Shown in pieces: positions 45,318 through 56,357 of a stretch of 64,000 bases of DNA. A program made the translations under genes and the position numbers. Each line of letters starts with the position of its first letter. Position 1 is the stretch's first letter. The stretch is from the NCBI GenBank assembly GCA_009760885.1, contig CM019716.1, positions 4,035,501 through 4,099,500 of the forward strand, in the 5' to 3' direction. Origin of the DNA: Achatina immaculata. Taxonomy: Eukaryota; Mollusca; Gastropoda; Stylommatophora; Achatinidae. The notes under the pieces were generated by a model. It did not search any database. It was not told the DNA's origin and worked only from the letters and a program-made list of their open reading frames with translations.

Positions 45318-45665
45318 ATATATGTTCTGTGTAGGCAATGTCTGTGATATTTATATATGTTCTGTGTAGGCACTGTCTGTGATATTTATATATGTTCTGT
45401 GTAGGCAATGTCTGTGATATTTATATATGTTCTGTGTAGGCACTGTCTGTGATATTTATATATGTTCTGTGTAGGCACTGTCTGTGATATTTATATATGT
45501 TCTGTGAAAGCACTGTCTGTGATATTTATATATGTTCTGTGAAGGCACTGTCTGTGATATTTATATATGTTCTGTGAAAGCACTGTCTGTGATATTTATA
45601 TATGTTCTGTGAAAGCACTGTCTGTGATATTTATATATGTTCTGTGAAAGCACTGTCTGTGATAT
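45318..45665 (+). repeat. 35-bp tandem array, about 10 units, copy 1
   Basis: Units contain 'tatatgttctgtgtaggcac' and 'tgtctgtgatattta'. Two subtypes (gtgtagg, gtgaaag) form separate blocks. It is the last feature shared with copy 2 before the duplication junction at about 45,834. Confidence 0.92.
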
Positions 45666-45979
45666 TTTCTGTGTTATGAATTAGACGGACATTTTGACAA
45701 TAATGGCAGTTCTGTTGCCCTTAAAGGACAGAAAAAATTAACTGAATAAGCGCTCTAGACTAGAATATAAGGATATAATAAAAGAATGAGGTTGCCGTTA
45801 TTACCTGGAACATTATAAAGTCACGTCAGGTGTTGTTGTTTTTAAATTCTAGATGTTGTATATTTTCTTTTTTTATTTTATTTATTTTTTGCCGAGTCTT
45901 GGTGCAGAATGTTAGACATGGGCGCACTTGGTGAGAAGAAAAATGATTGAAACCATGGAGGTTTAATTACTGATATGAC

Positions 45980-46145
45980 ATCATCATCATCATCATCATC
46001 ATCATTATAATCACCATCACCATCATCATCATCATCATCATCATGATCATCATCACCACCACCATCATCATCATCATCATCATCGTCGTCGTCATCGTTA
46101 TCATCGTCATCGTCATCGTCATTGTTATCGTCTTCGTCATCATCA
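45980..46145 (+). repeat. (ATC)n microsatellite, copy 2
   Basis: About 55 ATC/GTC/ACC triplets, against about 15 in copy 1. The minus-strand poly-Asp frame (45,878-46,207) comes from this run. Confidence 0.92.
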
Positions 46146-46330
46146 TTCTTCATAACAATATTGCCTCGACAGTCAGATAAAAGTATCAAAGCTTTCCTTC
46201 CAATCACTTGGTGACTTTCTTTCAGGCTATCATATCACAATGTTCACGGTCTTCTCTATTGGCCTTCCTCTGCCTCTGTTCCCACTTTTCGGTTCTGCTG
46301 TTTTGAATTTTCCAGTTTTCTCCTTGATTC

Positions 46331-46770
46331 CCCCCCCCCCCCCCCCCCCCGCTCGCTTCCCTCATAATATTGATTGCCTGTTACTATAATTTAACTTGGT
46401 GCAATAGTTATTCGCTTCCCTCATAATATTGATTGTCTGTTACTATAATTTAACTTGGCGCCATAGTTATTCGCTTCCCTCATAATATTGATTGCCTGTT
46501 ACTATAATTTAACTTGGTGCAATAGTTATTCGCTTCCCTCACAACAGTGATTGCCTATTACTATGATTTAACTTGGTGCCATAGTTATTCACTTGCCTCA
46601 TAATATTGATTGCCTGTTACTATAATTTAACTCGGTGCCATAGTTATTCGCTTGCCTCATAATATTGATTGCCTGTTACTATAAATTAACTTGGTGCCAT
46701 AGTTATTCACTTGCCTCATAATATTGATTGCCTGTTACTATAATTTAACTCGGTGCCGTAGTTATGAAAC
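46331..46770 (+). repeat. Poly-C run and 59-bp tandem repeats, copy 2
   Basis: About 20 C, then about seven units of the repeat seen at 27,355-27,830. Confidence 0.9.
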
Positions 46771-46990
46771 AAACAGAAACAAGAACTCTCACCTGAAAAT
46801 GATGATTCACAGGATCTGAATCTTGAGTTCTGAACTCTCTCTTCTCAGATGTAGCAGGTTGCCGTGGTGTATGTAACTTCATCGGGGGTATTTATGAGCT
46901 CTAGCTAACTGTAAAGCCAGAGTTTTTAATAGGTTTCATTGTAGCAAGGTTCAACAGAAGTAAAACTAGAATGCGTTACAAAAATGTTTT

Positions 46991-47299
46991 AAAGGTAAAA
47001 GATAAAGATAAAATCCCAATTCCCGCGCCATTAAGGATATTGGGGATACGTCTTTGCTTGTTAGGCCTGGATACGTCTTTGCTTGTTAGGCCTGTATATC
47101 CACGACTTCTGGCACGTGGTCAGTGTCACGCTTGGCCGCATTTATCTTCCCAGACTTCTCTGATACCCATTTTTAGAGGCTAGGTGGACCCCAGGGCCTA
47201 TTTGCTGATACCAGAATAAAGGTCCTACTACAGGGACTCGAACCCGGTACCACCAGATTAATAAACCGAGCGCCTAATAACTCAGCTAACCAGGCCGCC
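46991..47299 (-). mobile_element. tRNA-derived SINE (type A), copy 2
   Basis: Sister of 28,053-28,350; B box on the minus strand at plus 47,233-47,245. A small internal tandem duplication of 'acgtctttgcttgttaggcc' (47,049 and 47,073) distinguishes it from copy 1. Confidence 0.88.
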
Positions 47300-47450
47300 A
47301 TACAAAATATAGAAAACAATAAACCAACCCATACATAAAACTAATTTTACGTGAAGTAAACTTAAATTATCGTGCGATTAAAAAACGAAACAAGAAAAAA
47401 ACAAAACAACAAGCACTTAGAGAAAAAAATGGAAAATAAAACTGAATCCT

Positions 47451-47780
47451 TTGAAATGCGGACGTACAGGAGAATGGAGGTGTATTTCATGGAAAGAAAT
47501 GAATGAAAGAATAATTGATCACCTTAAACTAAAAAGAGAAGTAATAATAGAAATAAGAATAAAGCAGTTAAAATACTTTCATTATTGCAAGAAGCGAAAT
47601 GGTATAGAGGAATATATATATATATATACACTTAAGGCTTTGAAACTCAGGATTGAAGATCGCATGCCCATAGAAGTGCTCACTGAGTATGCAGAATTGT
47701 TCTGTAACTTCTCCTCTGCTAGAAGTATAAAGAAACAATGGCATTATCAAGTTATCCCGTTAGCAGACAGTTATCAGTAA
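47451..47780 (+). other. Open frame conserved in both duplicates, function unknown (copy 2)
   Basis: 109 codons: KCGRTGEWRCISWKEMNERI, HLKLKREVIIEIRIKQLKYF, a short IYIYIY run, then ALKLRIEDRMPIEVLTEYAE and a tail absent from copy 1, where a TAG replaces the Tyr codon. The (TA)n length differs between copies, by a multiple of three. I recognise no family. Confidence 0.25.
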
Positions 47781-48242
47781 ATTACCCAGTAAAAAAAAAA
47801 AAGATAAAAATCGAAACTTGTGGAGTGCGACAGTTATCGTAGCCGGTTTACATTATCACAAACCTAGTAACAAGCAACCAGTGAAATCGGATGGAGGGTA
47901 ATCGAACCAGTAGACTGATGACGCTCAATTTGTATCTTGAAGGAGAATACGTCGATTTTGACCTTCATCCAGCAGGTGAGCATTTTCTAAAAGATTAAAT
48001 CTGGGCTCAAAGGTAGGAACAAAAATCTCACACGAATATCTAATTTCCACCGATGTTTGTAAAATGTGTCTAATTTTACATGAAAAAGTGCAAAGTGCCG
48101 AATGTTGTACTGCGAAAAACCGATATTGAAGAGAGCACTTCATGCTCTACTACAGCTGTACCGGGTAAAAAAAATATTCTAACGCGCTCACTGGCATTAT
48201 CAGTTTTCTAAGAAGGATTTCCTGAATGAGAAAACGGTATTC
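47781..48242. other. No recognisable gene, shared by both copies
   Basis: Aligns with 28,830-29,310 in copy 1. Confidence 0.5.
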
Positions 48243-48253
48243 AAGCACACGGC

Positions 48254-49721
48254 AAACAGCCTCTGGCAGTCAAGTCCAGCTCCCGGCCTTCCCGTGGCAG
48301 AACTGTTTAAACTGACAGGAGAAGGAGCGAGGGCGAATATCTGGCGCCTGAAACCAGTTACTTAGGGTAGATGAGTGGCACGTTTGGTAGCTCATCTGCC
48401 GCTGTTGGCGAGATCTTCAGCTGCCGTGCGTGGAGCGGTTCTCCTCCCGGCCAATGAAGAAATTTGCAAATGAGGTTGCTGCGCAGCATCACTGCGGAAA
48501 GGGTGGTAGAAAGGATAAAGCGAAGCAAACAGTCAAATCACGGCACCTCTGGTCTGGAGGTCGGCCACGTCCTGAGTGCAGTCATATCGGGTGAAATGAA
48601 TGATCCGGCTTGTCACAGAGGTTAAGACACTGCTGGCGAGACTCTTCAAATGCCGCGCGTGGAGTGAAGCTCCTCCCGGTTAAGGAAGTGAGTGCGGAAA
48701 AGAAATAAAGGTTGCTATGCGGAGCTGATGGGAAAAGGTGGTGGAAAGTGAAGTTTAACCGGTATGTCCAGTAGTATCGCTACGAGAGATATACCACGGC
48801 ACCTCTGCTCTAGAGGCCGGCCACATCCGAAATACACCTACACTGGTGAAATATGCCTAAACCGGCACACACCAGGGGTGGAACTTGATGGCTAGACATG
48901 TCATGCCACCTCCGCTCTAGAGGTCGGTAACTCATGATAAACACCCATACTGGTGAATTTTGCCTAAACCGGCTCATACCAGGGGTGAATCTTGAAGGCT
49001 GTGCATGTCACAGTACCTCTGCTGTAGAGGTCAGTCCCGTCCCAAACACGCCCATACTGGGATAATGCCTAAACCGCCTCAACCCAGGGGTAGAAGTCAC
49101 TAGTGGCGAGGATTCGTCCTCCTGGACAAAAGCTCCATCCTGGTCACAACTAGGAAGGGTAGCAGCCACGACTGCAAAATGCTGAAGTCGGAGACACTGG
49201 ACCAGGGAAGTCTAGATGGGCAACCACCTCTCACCCGGCGGGGATGTTTGCGTATCCTAATCACGCTGAGGTTTTCCGGTGAGAAAGTCCAACCCTGGAC
49301 TGGATGGGCAACCACCTCTCACCCGGCGGTGATACACGGGTATCTCAAAACACGTCGAGGTTTTCCGGTGAGAAAGTCTAACTCTGGCCTGGGTAGGCTA
49401 CCACCTCTCACCCAGCGGGGATGCACTGATATCCTAAACACGTCGAGGTCTTCCGGTGAGAAAGTCCATCCCTAGACTAAACTGGTGCAATGAAAACCAC
49501 GGTGTCACGCAATCCCGCTTCCGAGACCCACCAAGAATACAGGCTAAAGCACTGTGATACTCTGAACCCCTTGTGGTCCTCTCGTGGATCTCGTGTGGTC
49601 TATTTTGGACCACACAGGGGACCACGGGACCTAACGAGGACCACAGGCGTGAATTCAGTAGGTTCATAGTGCGGTTTTTGGTGGTAGAAGTGAACGAAGA
49701 AAAAGAAGAAGAAGAAGAAGA
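48254..49721 (+). mobile_element. Unclassified (GAA)n-tailed retroelement, 1,468 bp, copy 2 only
   Basis: Inserted between caagcacacggc (48,242-48,253) and caagcatacggc (49,722-49,733); the empty site is in copy 1 near 29,308. The 3' end is 'gaagaaaaagaagaagaaga'. There is no convincing coding region. The interior has two tandem sets: three units of about 115 bp around 48,785-49,085 ('atgcctaaaccggc', 'gctctagaggtcgg') and three units of about 90 bp around 49,215-49,465 ('accacctctcacccggcg', 'aggttttccggtgagaaagt'). It is GC-richer than the surrounding DNA. The tail type matches the I-like LINE, so it may be a non-autonomous derivative; this is inference. Confidence 0.75.
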
Positions 49722-49733
49722 CAAGCATACGGC

Positions 49734-50049
49734 CACGGACTTATTTTTTATAAATGATGAAGATTGTCGTAACGTTTGATAACGAAAAGAGAAATACGTA
49801 CATATACAAATGGCCTGGTCCCACGAGTGTACTTTACTGTATTAATAGCCCTGGTTGTTACCTAATTAATTACTTAATATGTTCTGCTTTTCAGGGCAAG
49901 AGTGCATACGCAGGTTATAGTGAGGATGTTGATATTAATAATATAGATACATCTACTGTAGGCTGAAATAAGATTCACTCTAGGACGGCATGAGGTCTAC
50001 AGATTAACTGAATTTGGAATACGATACGCAGTATCTAAACAAAACGTGC
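49734..50049. other. No recognisable gene, shared by both copies
   Basis: Aligns with 29,322-29,640. Confidence 0.5.
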
Positions 50050-50212
50050 GTATCTAGTACAGGCCAAAACAAGTAGCCCTGTGGTGGTGCAGGCCAAGAT
50101 TTGGTTTTCAGATTTCGTATAGGCGAAAACAAGATTCCTTGCTCTATTGTAGGCGAAAACAAAATGTCTTGCTCTATTGTAGGCGAAAACAAAATGTCTT
50201 GCTCTATTGTAG

Positions 50213-51852
50213 CATCATCATCATCATCATCAGGTGCCGTGCCGACTGGCGTTGGCTATTATGCTTCTCCAGAGTACCCGATCCTTCATGCAGGCCATCA
50301 GTTCAGTTGGTGATCTCCTCTCACACCATCCCGTCAGACTGTCCAGTATCGTTTCTCTTGGTCTTCCTCTTGATCTTCTTCCTTCTATTTTTCCTGTTGT
50401 TATAATATTTTCAATGCCCCCTCTTCTCATTGCATGTCCTATGAAAGTACATTGTCTCTCTCTTATCTTTCTGACAAGGTTTTTTGTCTCTCCAGCTCTT
50501 CTCATACATTCTTCATTAGTTATTTTTGCTGTCCAGGGGATTCGCAACATTCTTGTAATAAACCACATTTCTGCTGCTTCCAATGATTTTTGTGCAGACT
50601 TGCCTATTGTCCATGATTCACTTCCATATAACAAGATAGGTTCAATATAGCATTTTAGGACTCGTTTTCTAACATTCATTGATAAAGATGTGTTAGCTAA
50701 TATGTTTCTCATTCTCTGAAATGCAGTCTTTGCTTGACCTATTCTGTTCCTAATTTCTGTTCTGCATTTCCCATCTGAAGTTATTACTGCTCCAAGGTAT
50801 TTGAATTTCTGCACCTGCTTTAGAATGGTTCCATTTAATTTAATACTGCATGCTGGTGGATTCTGTTTCTTAGATATAACCATAGTCTCTGTCTTTTTGA
50901 TGTTCAAAGTAAGGCCTTTCTGTTCACTTTCTTTGGCGACTCTATCCAAGAGATTTTGCAGGTCTTGGTGGTTCTCAGCTATCAGTACTGTGTCGTCAGC
51001 ATACCGAAGGTTGTTAATATTGTATCCTCCAATTTTTATGCCTGGTTCTGTGATGATTGTTCTTAGAATATTCTCGCTGTACAGAGAAAAAAGTTCTGGA
51101 GATACTACACATCCTTGTCGCACCCCTTGTTTTATAGGTTGGTATTTTCCAATTCTATTTTCAACTCGAACTGCTGCTTCTTGCTGCCAGTATAGATGTT
51201 TTACAATCCTCAAGTCTTTGCCGTCTATATTGATGTCTTCAAGCATTTTAATAATTTCACTATGTTTCACCTTGTCAAATGCCTTGGTGTAATCAATGAA
51301 GCATAAGTAGAGATCTTTCTGTACTTCTAAAGCTCTTTCTGTTAGTGTTCGTAAAGCATAAATGGCATTGTGTGTTCCCTTTCCTTCAACAAATCCAAAC
51401 TGTTCATCTGCTATTTTCATTTTTATCGTTTTCCTTGTTCTTCTCATAATGACTCTCAGAAGTAGCTTCGTTATGTGACATGAGAGGCTGATAGTCCGGT
51501 GGTCGTCACATTCTTTTGCACCTGGTTTCTTTGGTAGTGCTATAAACGTGGATTTAATCAGGTCACTGGGAATATAACCACTGTTGTAAATATCATTCAG
51601 TAACTTGGTTATTATTTTTATTCCTGTCTCCTCTAGTGCCTCTATTTCTTCTATTGTTATATTATCAGGCCCAGTTGCTTTTCCTTTCTTCATGTGTTTG
51701 ATGGCATCTATGATTTCATCTTCAAGTATTGGTGGTCCATCACAGTTTTCAGTATCTGGTGTTAATTCTGGTCTTTCTCCTCCATATAGCTCACCGATAT
51801 ACTCTGTCCACCTGTCCACAATGTCTTCTTTTCCCATTAACATTATGCTTAT
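50213..51852 (-). mobile_element. 5'-truncated RTE-B LINE, 1,640 bp, copy 2 only
   Basis: On the minus strand the element starts inside the RT N-terminal region and ends in a (TGA)n tail at 50,213-50,232. 'tctattgtag' occurs on both sides (50,203-50,212 and 51,853-51,862). Since the target is itself a satellite containing this word in most units, that duplication is suggestive only. Copy 1 has no insertion in its array. Confidence 0.9.
50230..51852 (-). pseudogene. RTE-B reverse transcriptase, 5'-truncated but open
   Basis: One frame without interruption from the truncation point: MGKEDIVDRWTEYIGELYGG, KATGPDNITIEEIEALEE, FIALPKKPGAKECDDHRTIS, ADEQFGFVEGKGTHNA, FIDYTKAFDKVKHSE (catalytic Asp), KQGVRQGCVVSPELF and NNLRYADDTVLIAE (catalytic Asp pair). 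The thumb and C-terminus follow: FKYLGAVITSDG, LEAAEMWFITRMLRIPW, CTFIGHAMRRGG, GRRSRGRPRETILD. The stop is the first TGA of the microsatellite tail. The open frame extends artificially to 51,909 into flanking satellite; those first 20 or so residues are not part of the protein. It lacks the endonuclease and so is dead on arrival. Confidence 0.93.
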
Positions 51853-52509
51853 TCTATTGTAGGCGAAAACAAAATGTCTTGCTCTGTTGTAGGGAAAACA
51901 AAATGTCATGGTCTAGTTCAGGCGAAAACAAGATGCCTTGCTCTATTGTAGGCGAAAACAAGATGTTTTGGTCTAGTGTAGGTGAAAACAAGATGTCTTG
52001 GACTAGTGTAGGGGAAAACAAGATGTCGTGGTCAAGTGTAGGAGAAGACAGATGTTTTGGTCTAGTGTACGCGAAAACAAGTTGTTGTGGTTTAGTACAG
52101 ACAAAAACAAGATGTCTTGGTCTAGTGTAGGGGAACACAAGGTGTCCTGTTCTAGTGTAGGGGAAAGCAAGATTTTTTTGTCTAGTGTAGGGGAAAACAA
52201 GTTATTTTGATCTACTGTAAGAGAAAACAAAGTGTCTTGGTCTATTGTAGGGGAAAGCAAGATTTTTTTGCCTAGTTTAGGGGGAAAACAAGATCTCTTG
52301 GTCTAGTGTAGGGGAAAACAAGATGTTTTGGTCTAGTGTAGGAAAAAATAAGATGTTTTGGTGTAGGGAAAAACAAGATGTTTTGGTCTAGTGTAACGGA
52401 AACAAGATTTTTTTAGCCTAATGCAGTTTAAAACAAACTTTTTGATCTAATATAGGCGAAAGCAAGATGTCTTGGACCAGTGTAGTTGAAAACAAGATAC
52501 CTTGGTATG

Positions 52510-52687
52510 AAAAAAAAGGTAAAGGTAGCCCTGTCATGACTTAGAGGCACATAGGGATATAGTGTTACTGCCAATATTTTCCTTGACCTGTCAGCACACT
52601 AGAGGATGATGTGGTCAGTATCACGCCTGGCTGCCTTTCCATCCCCAACTCCAGAAGAAGTCGGGTACCCATTTCTACAGCTGGGTA
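52510..52687 (-). mobile_element. Type-B SINE, head-less fragment inside the satellite, copy 2
   Basis: Sister of 30,571-30,747, at the same position within the satellite. Confidence 0.85.
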
Positions 52688-53070
52688 TTGGTATAGTGTA
52701 GCGGAAAACAAGATGTCTTGGTCTAGTGCAGGGGAAAATAAGATATTTTGGTGTAGTGCAGGCTTAAACAAGATATTTTGGTCTAGTATAAGGGAAACAC
52801 GATGTATTGGTCTAGTGTAGGGGAAAACAAGATGTCTTGGTCTAGTGTAGGAGAAAACAATGTTTCTTGATCTAGTATAGCGGAAAACAAGGTATCTTGG
52901 TCTAGTGTAGTGGAAGAAAGATGTCTTGGTGTAGTGTAGGGGAAAACAAGGTGTCTTGGTCTGGTAAAGGGGAACACAAGATGTCTTGGTTTAGTGTAGG
53001 CCACAATGGGATATCCTGATCCATTGATGGCCGAAATTAGATGCGCAAGTCTATAGAAGGTCCAGAATAA

Positions 53071-53499
53071 TACCTTTATCTTGTGTAGGTCAAAACAATA
53101 TATCGTAATCTAGTTTAGACACTAACAAGAGAGCTAGTGCAGGCTTATCAGAGAAGATGTGTGATCAGTATTATGAAATTATTTGCCACATTTTTCCTTT
53201 TATCCAGGTAGTAGTGGAGAGCTAGTAACAGTCACTACTCCCACAATCAGTATGACCTAGATTTAACACCACATTTCACACCATTTAAAATTACTTCCCT
53301 CTAAAGTTTGTATCGAAGTTCACTGATTTTGTGCCCTCTAATATTTCTAATGTCACCGAATATCTGTCCTCTAAAATTCGTATCTATATTGTCTGAATTT
53401 CTGTCATCTAAAATTTCTAGGTTCTATGAATTTCTGACCTTTAATAATGTTCTCTGACTTTCTCCCCTCTAATATTCCTATTAAAATTACCTGAATTTC
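53071..53499. other. No recognisable gene; contains the empty site of the I-like LINE
   Basis: Aligns with 31,125-31,434 and 35,955-36,085. The single uninserted 'tctgtcctcta' is at about 53,363. Confidence 0.6.
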
Positions 53500-53510
53500 T
53501 TCCATCTAAT

Positions 53511-53723
53511 CTCTCTCTCTGAACCTTAAGTGCCCAGGGCACATGGGGCTTCCGCAAGGGTTTTCCACAAATGCCTGTCCTTCGACTTTTTTTTCTGCTC
53601 TTGCCCAGGTGAGCCATCTATTGCTCAACATCCTTTCTGTTGTTCTTCTCCATGTCTCTTTTGGTCTACCCTTACTTCTGCTCCCCTGTGGTGTCCATCA
53701 TAGTGCTATTTTTGGTAGTGAGT
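53511..53723 (-). mobile_element. LINE-C 3' fragment, copy 2 only
   Basis: (CT)n at the left is the minus-strand (AG)n tail. The rest matches 12,060-12,274, including GRPKETWRR and WTPQGSRSK. It is flanked by 'ttccatctaat' (53,500-53,510 and 53,724-53,734). Copy 1 has one uninserted copy near 36,080. Confidence 0.9.
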
Positions 53724-53922
53724 TTCCATCTAATATTCCCATCTAAATTATCCGAATTTCTTTCATGTAATATTCCTATCTAAATTATTTGAATGTCTCC
53801 TCTGTAAACTTCGTCTATGACGCGACTTCCTGCCGCCTTGTGCACCAGAATTACATGCCAAGGCAAAGAGTGTTTTTTTCGAATATCTCAGGTGTTTCCC
53901 CTTGTGGTTTCTTGCATATATG

Positions 53923-54135
53923 GATGTACTATGTAGACTGCTGGATATACTATGTAGACTGCTGGATGTACTATGTAGATTGCTGGATGTACTATGTAGA
54001 CTGCAGGATGTACTATGTAGACTGCTGGATGTACTATGTAGACTGCTGGATATACTATGTAGACTGCTAGAACTACTATGTAGACTGCTGGATGTAGACT
54101 GCTGGATGTACTATGTAGACTGCTGGATGTACTAT
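53923..54135 (+). repeat. 21-bp tandem repeat, copy 2
   Basis: About nine units of the repeat seen at 36,108-36,330. Confidence 0.9.
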
Positions 54136-55527
54136 ACGATATAGACTGATAGATATACGACTGAGATTGATAGATATATGACATAGAATTATATATGTAC
54201 AATATAGTTAGGTAGATATGCGATATAAATTGAAAAACAAAATAAAACGTAGCACAACAGTGTATGACCTACACTGAGAATGCGCATGTCCCGCGTTCCT
54301 TTACACCATGGCAATAATATTGCGGTCAAAATAGCAGACTTGATACATGAATGTATAAACTAGAAAAAAAATGTAGGAACAGCTTTATTACTTAACGATT
54401 ACCTGTCCATCTTCGCTGTCGGCGTCATGTATCACATAATCCGTTTTCTCTAACAAAGCACAGAAGACATGCATATTACGAATAAGCAGCCCCGGGGCGT
54501 ACTTATCAGTACTTTAGCCGGGTGCACTGTGAAAAGAAGGAACAGAGCAATCTGGAGGACTATTGCAGCCAATAGTCCCCAGAAAGAGTGCACAAGATGA
54601 TGATAATACTGTGTATCTAATGGCCCTGCGTTAAATATAACCAGATCACAAAGAGCATTTGAAAAATGAAGACAGCCAAGAACATGAATATAACCATTGC
54701 CAGCAAAGGCAAAGAAATTATAATTATTCATAAATTAGCTAACATGAAATATAACCATGGCTGTCACGATTTTATCTGGTATAATTTGTCTAACTTGTCA
54801 GTCTAAAAGATCGCGACTAATTTAAACACGAAGAGTTGTATAATGGTCTCACATATTATATAATGATGGAATAGCAAATACGCTTAAGTACAACGTGTTC
54901 CCCACGAAAGCATTGGGATTGACGGTTTTCACATCCAGCATGTAATTAAAAATTTTCCCTGAAAATAGAATTTAAAATCAATAAGAAAGTTTAATAACGT
55001 GATCATTTCACTTCAAATACTAGATTGCGCACTACGTTTACTTATAACATTCATTTTTTAAGTTCCATTCTTTTAAAGATATACACCAGAGCTAATGAAT
55101 GTGGAGCTCATTTTGACACTTATGTGAAATTAAGCTATCAACGCTCACCTCCTGGCACAGAAAATGTCAATCAATGAAGGCTGGGGTGAGGAATTTAAAA
55201 TGATATGTAACTAAGGGTTAATTTTCCAAAGTGCTCAGCAAATGAGAGAACTGGAAAATTAAGATTCCTCATGTTTTATCGCTGAGATTTTATAACATAT
55301 TTAACTACATAATTTGGCGTCTAAACTTGGTCTGATTGTTTTGAATGTTAGAGGCACCAGAAATCGGTATCTGAAGTGGCAAAGCTCCTTTCATTGAAAA
55401 GCTTTGTAGTGGCCTTAGCAACCACTCATCTAATCTTGACTCATAACTAAGTTTCAAAGAAAAAAAAACTGGGTAAAAACGCGCAATATCGCGATAAACT
55501 GATAAAAGAAAAGTCTGAAACCAACTA
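54136..55527. other. Receptor upstream region, copy 2
   Basis: Aligns with 36,270-37,727. No promoter motif or additional exon can be identified by eye; a noncoding first exon could be here. Confidence 0.5.
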
Positions 55528-55801
55528 ATGCTTGTAACCTATAAAACGTTAGCGATTCCAATGAGCTATGCAGACTGTGTTACCATTATTGTTGATACTA
55601 GCACGGAGATTAGCAGTTGCCATAGATCTAGCTGGCGAAACGTTGACCCAGTCAGCGATGAGCTGCGGATGATGTTCCAGGTGGTCAACTACGTCGTCTT
55701 ATGCGGCAGCATCAGCTTTTTCGGCATCGGCGCCAACATCATTAACATCACCGTCTTCTATCGGCAAGGCTTTAAGGACAGCATCAACATTAGCTTGTTC
55801 G
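55528..55801 (+). CDS. Receptor exon 1 (copy 2)
   Basis: N-terminal extracellular segment (Cys 17 and Cys 31), helix 1 and first intracellular loop. Donor 'g|gtaaat'. Differs from copy 1 at 13 of 274 bases, 8 of them replacing an amino acid. Confidence 0.9.
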
Positions 55802-56286
55802 GTAAATTAAAAGCCATAGATTTCAGTCAATTACTCGTTATTCATCTTTTTATACGGAAGAACAACTACTTTTTTATTTGCAGAGGTTGTTTTTTCGTTG
55901 TATCAATTTCAGTAAGTTAAAAAAAAAACGTAACATTTTCTCCTTTCAGTACTCCAGTTTTGAAAATGATTGTTGTTATATTATTTTTCACATTTCTAGG
56001 CGGCTTGGGTGGCTAAGTGGTTAGATGCTCCATCTACTAATCTAGTCGTTCCGGATTCAGGTCCCAGTGGTGGGGATTTTTTTCCAGTACCACCACACAA
56101 AAAGGCCAAGGGATCCACTCAGCTTCTAAAAATGGGTACCAGAGAAATCTGAGAATGTAACTGGGGCCAGCGTGATACTGACCACTTCAGACTTTCATGT
56201 GTCGATAGTCTTGGAAATACAGGTCTAACACCGCATGCCATATATTCTTTAATGGCGTGGAAACGGGAATTCTACCTTTACTTTTT

Positions 56287-56357
<71 letters not shown>

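Larger units (their letters stand above)
26945..45834 (+). repeat. Segmental duplication, copy 1
   Basis: This unit matches 45,835-64,000 in the same orientation and order. Shared items are the 59-bp repeats, SINE, conserved open frame, 30-bp satellite, 21-bp repeats, receptor exons 1-3, 19-bp repeats, (GATA)n, intron repeats and the 35-bp array. The left junction is at about 26,945 ('tgttgttttta' in both copies). The unit is about 18.9 kb. Copy-specific changes are listed separately. Confidence 0.93.
50050..53070 (+). repeat. 30-bp satellite, copy 2, interrupted by LINE and SINE
   Basis: Same unit family as 29,635-31,110. It is split by an RTE-B insertion (50,213-51,852) and by the old SINE fragment (52,510-52,687). 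Confidence 0.9.

Noticed and set aside
45878..46207. Acidic poly-Asp minus-strand frame
   Set aside because: Product of an (ATC)n microsatellite whose length differs between duplicates.
50203..51862. Ten-base duplication around the RTE-B copy taken as firm proof of target-primed insertion
   Set aside because: The same word occurs in most units of the surrounding satellite, so the match could be a property of the target; kept only as supporting evidence.
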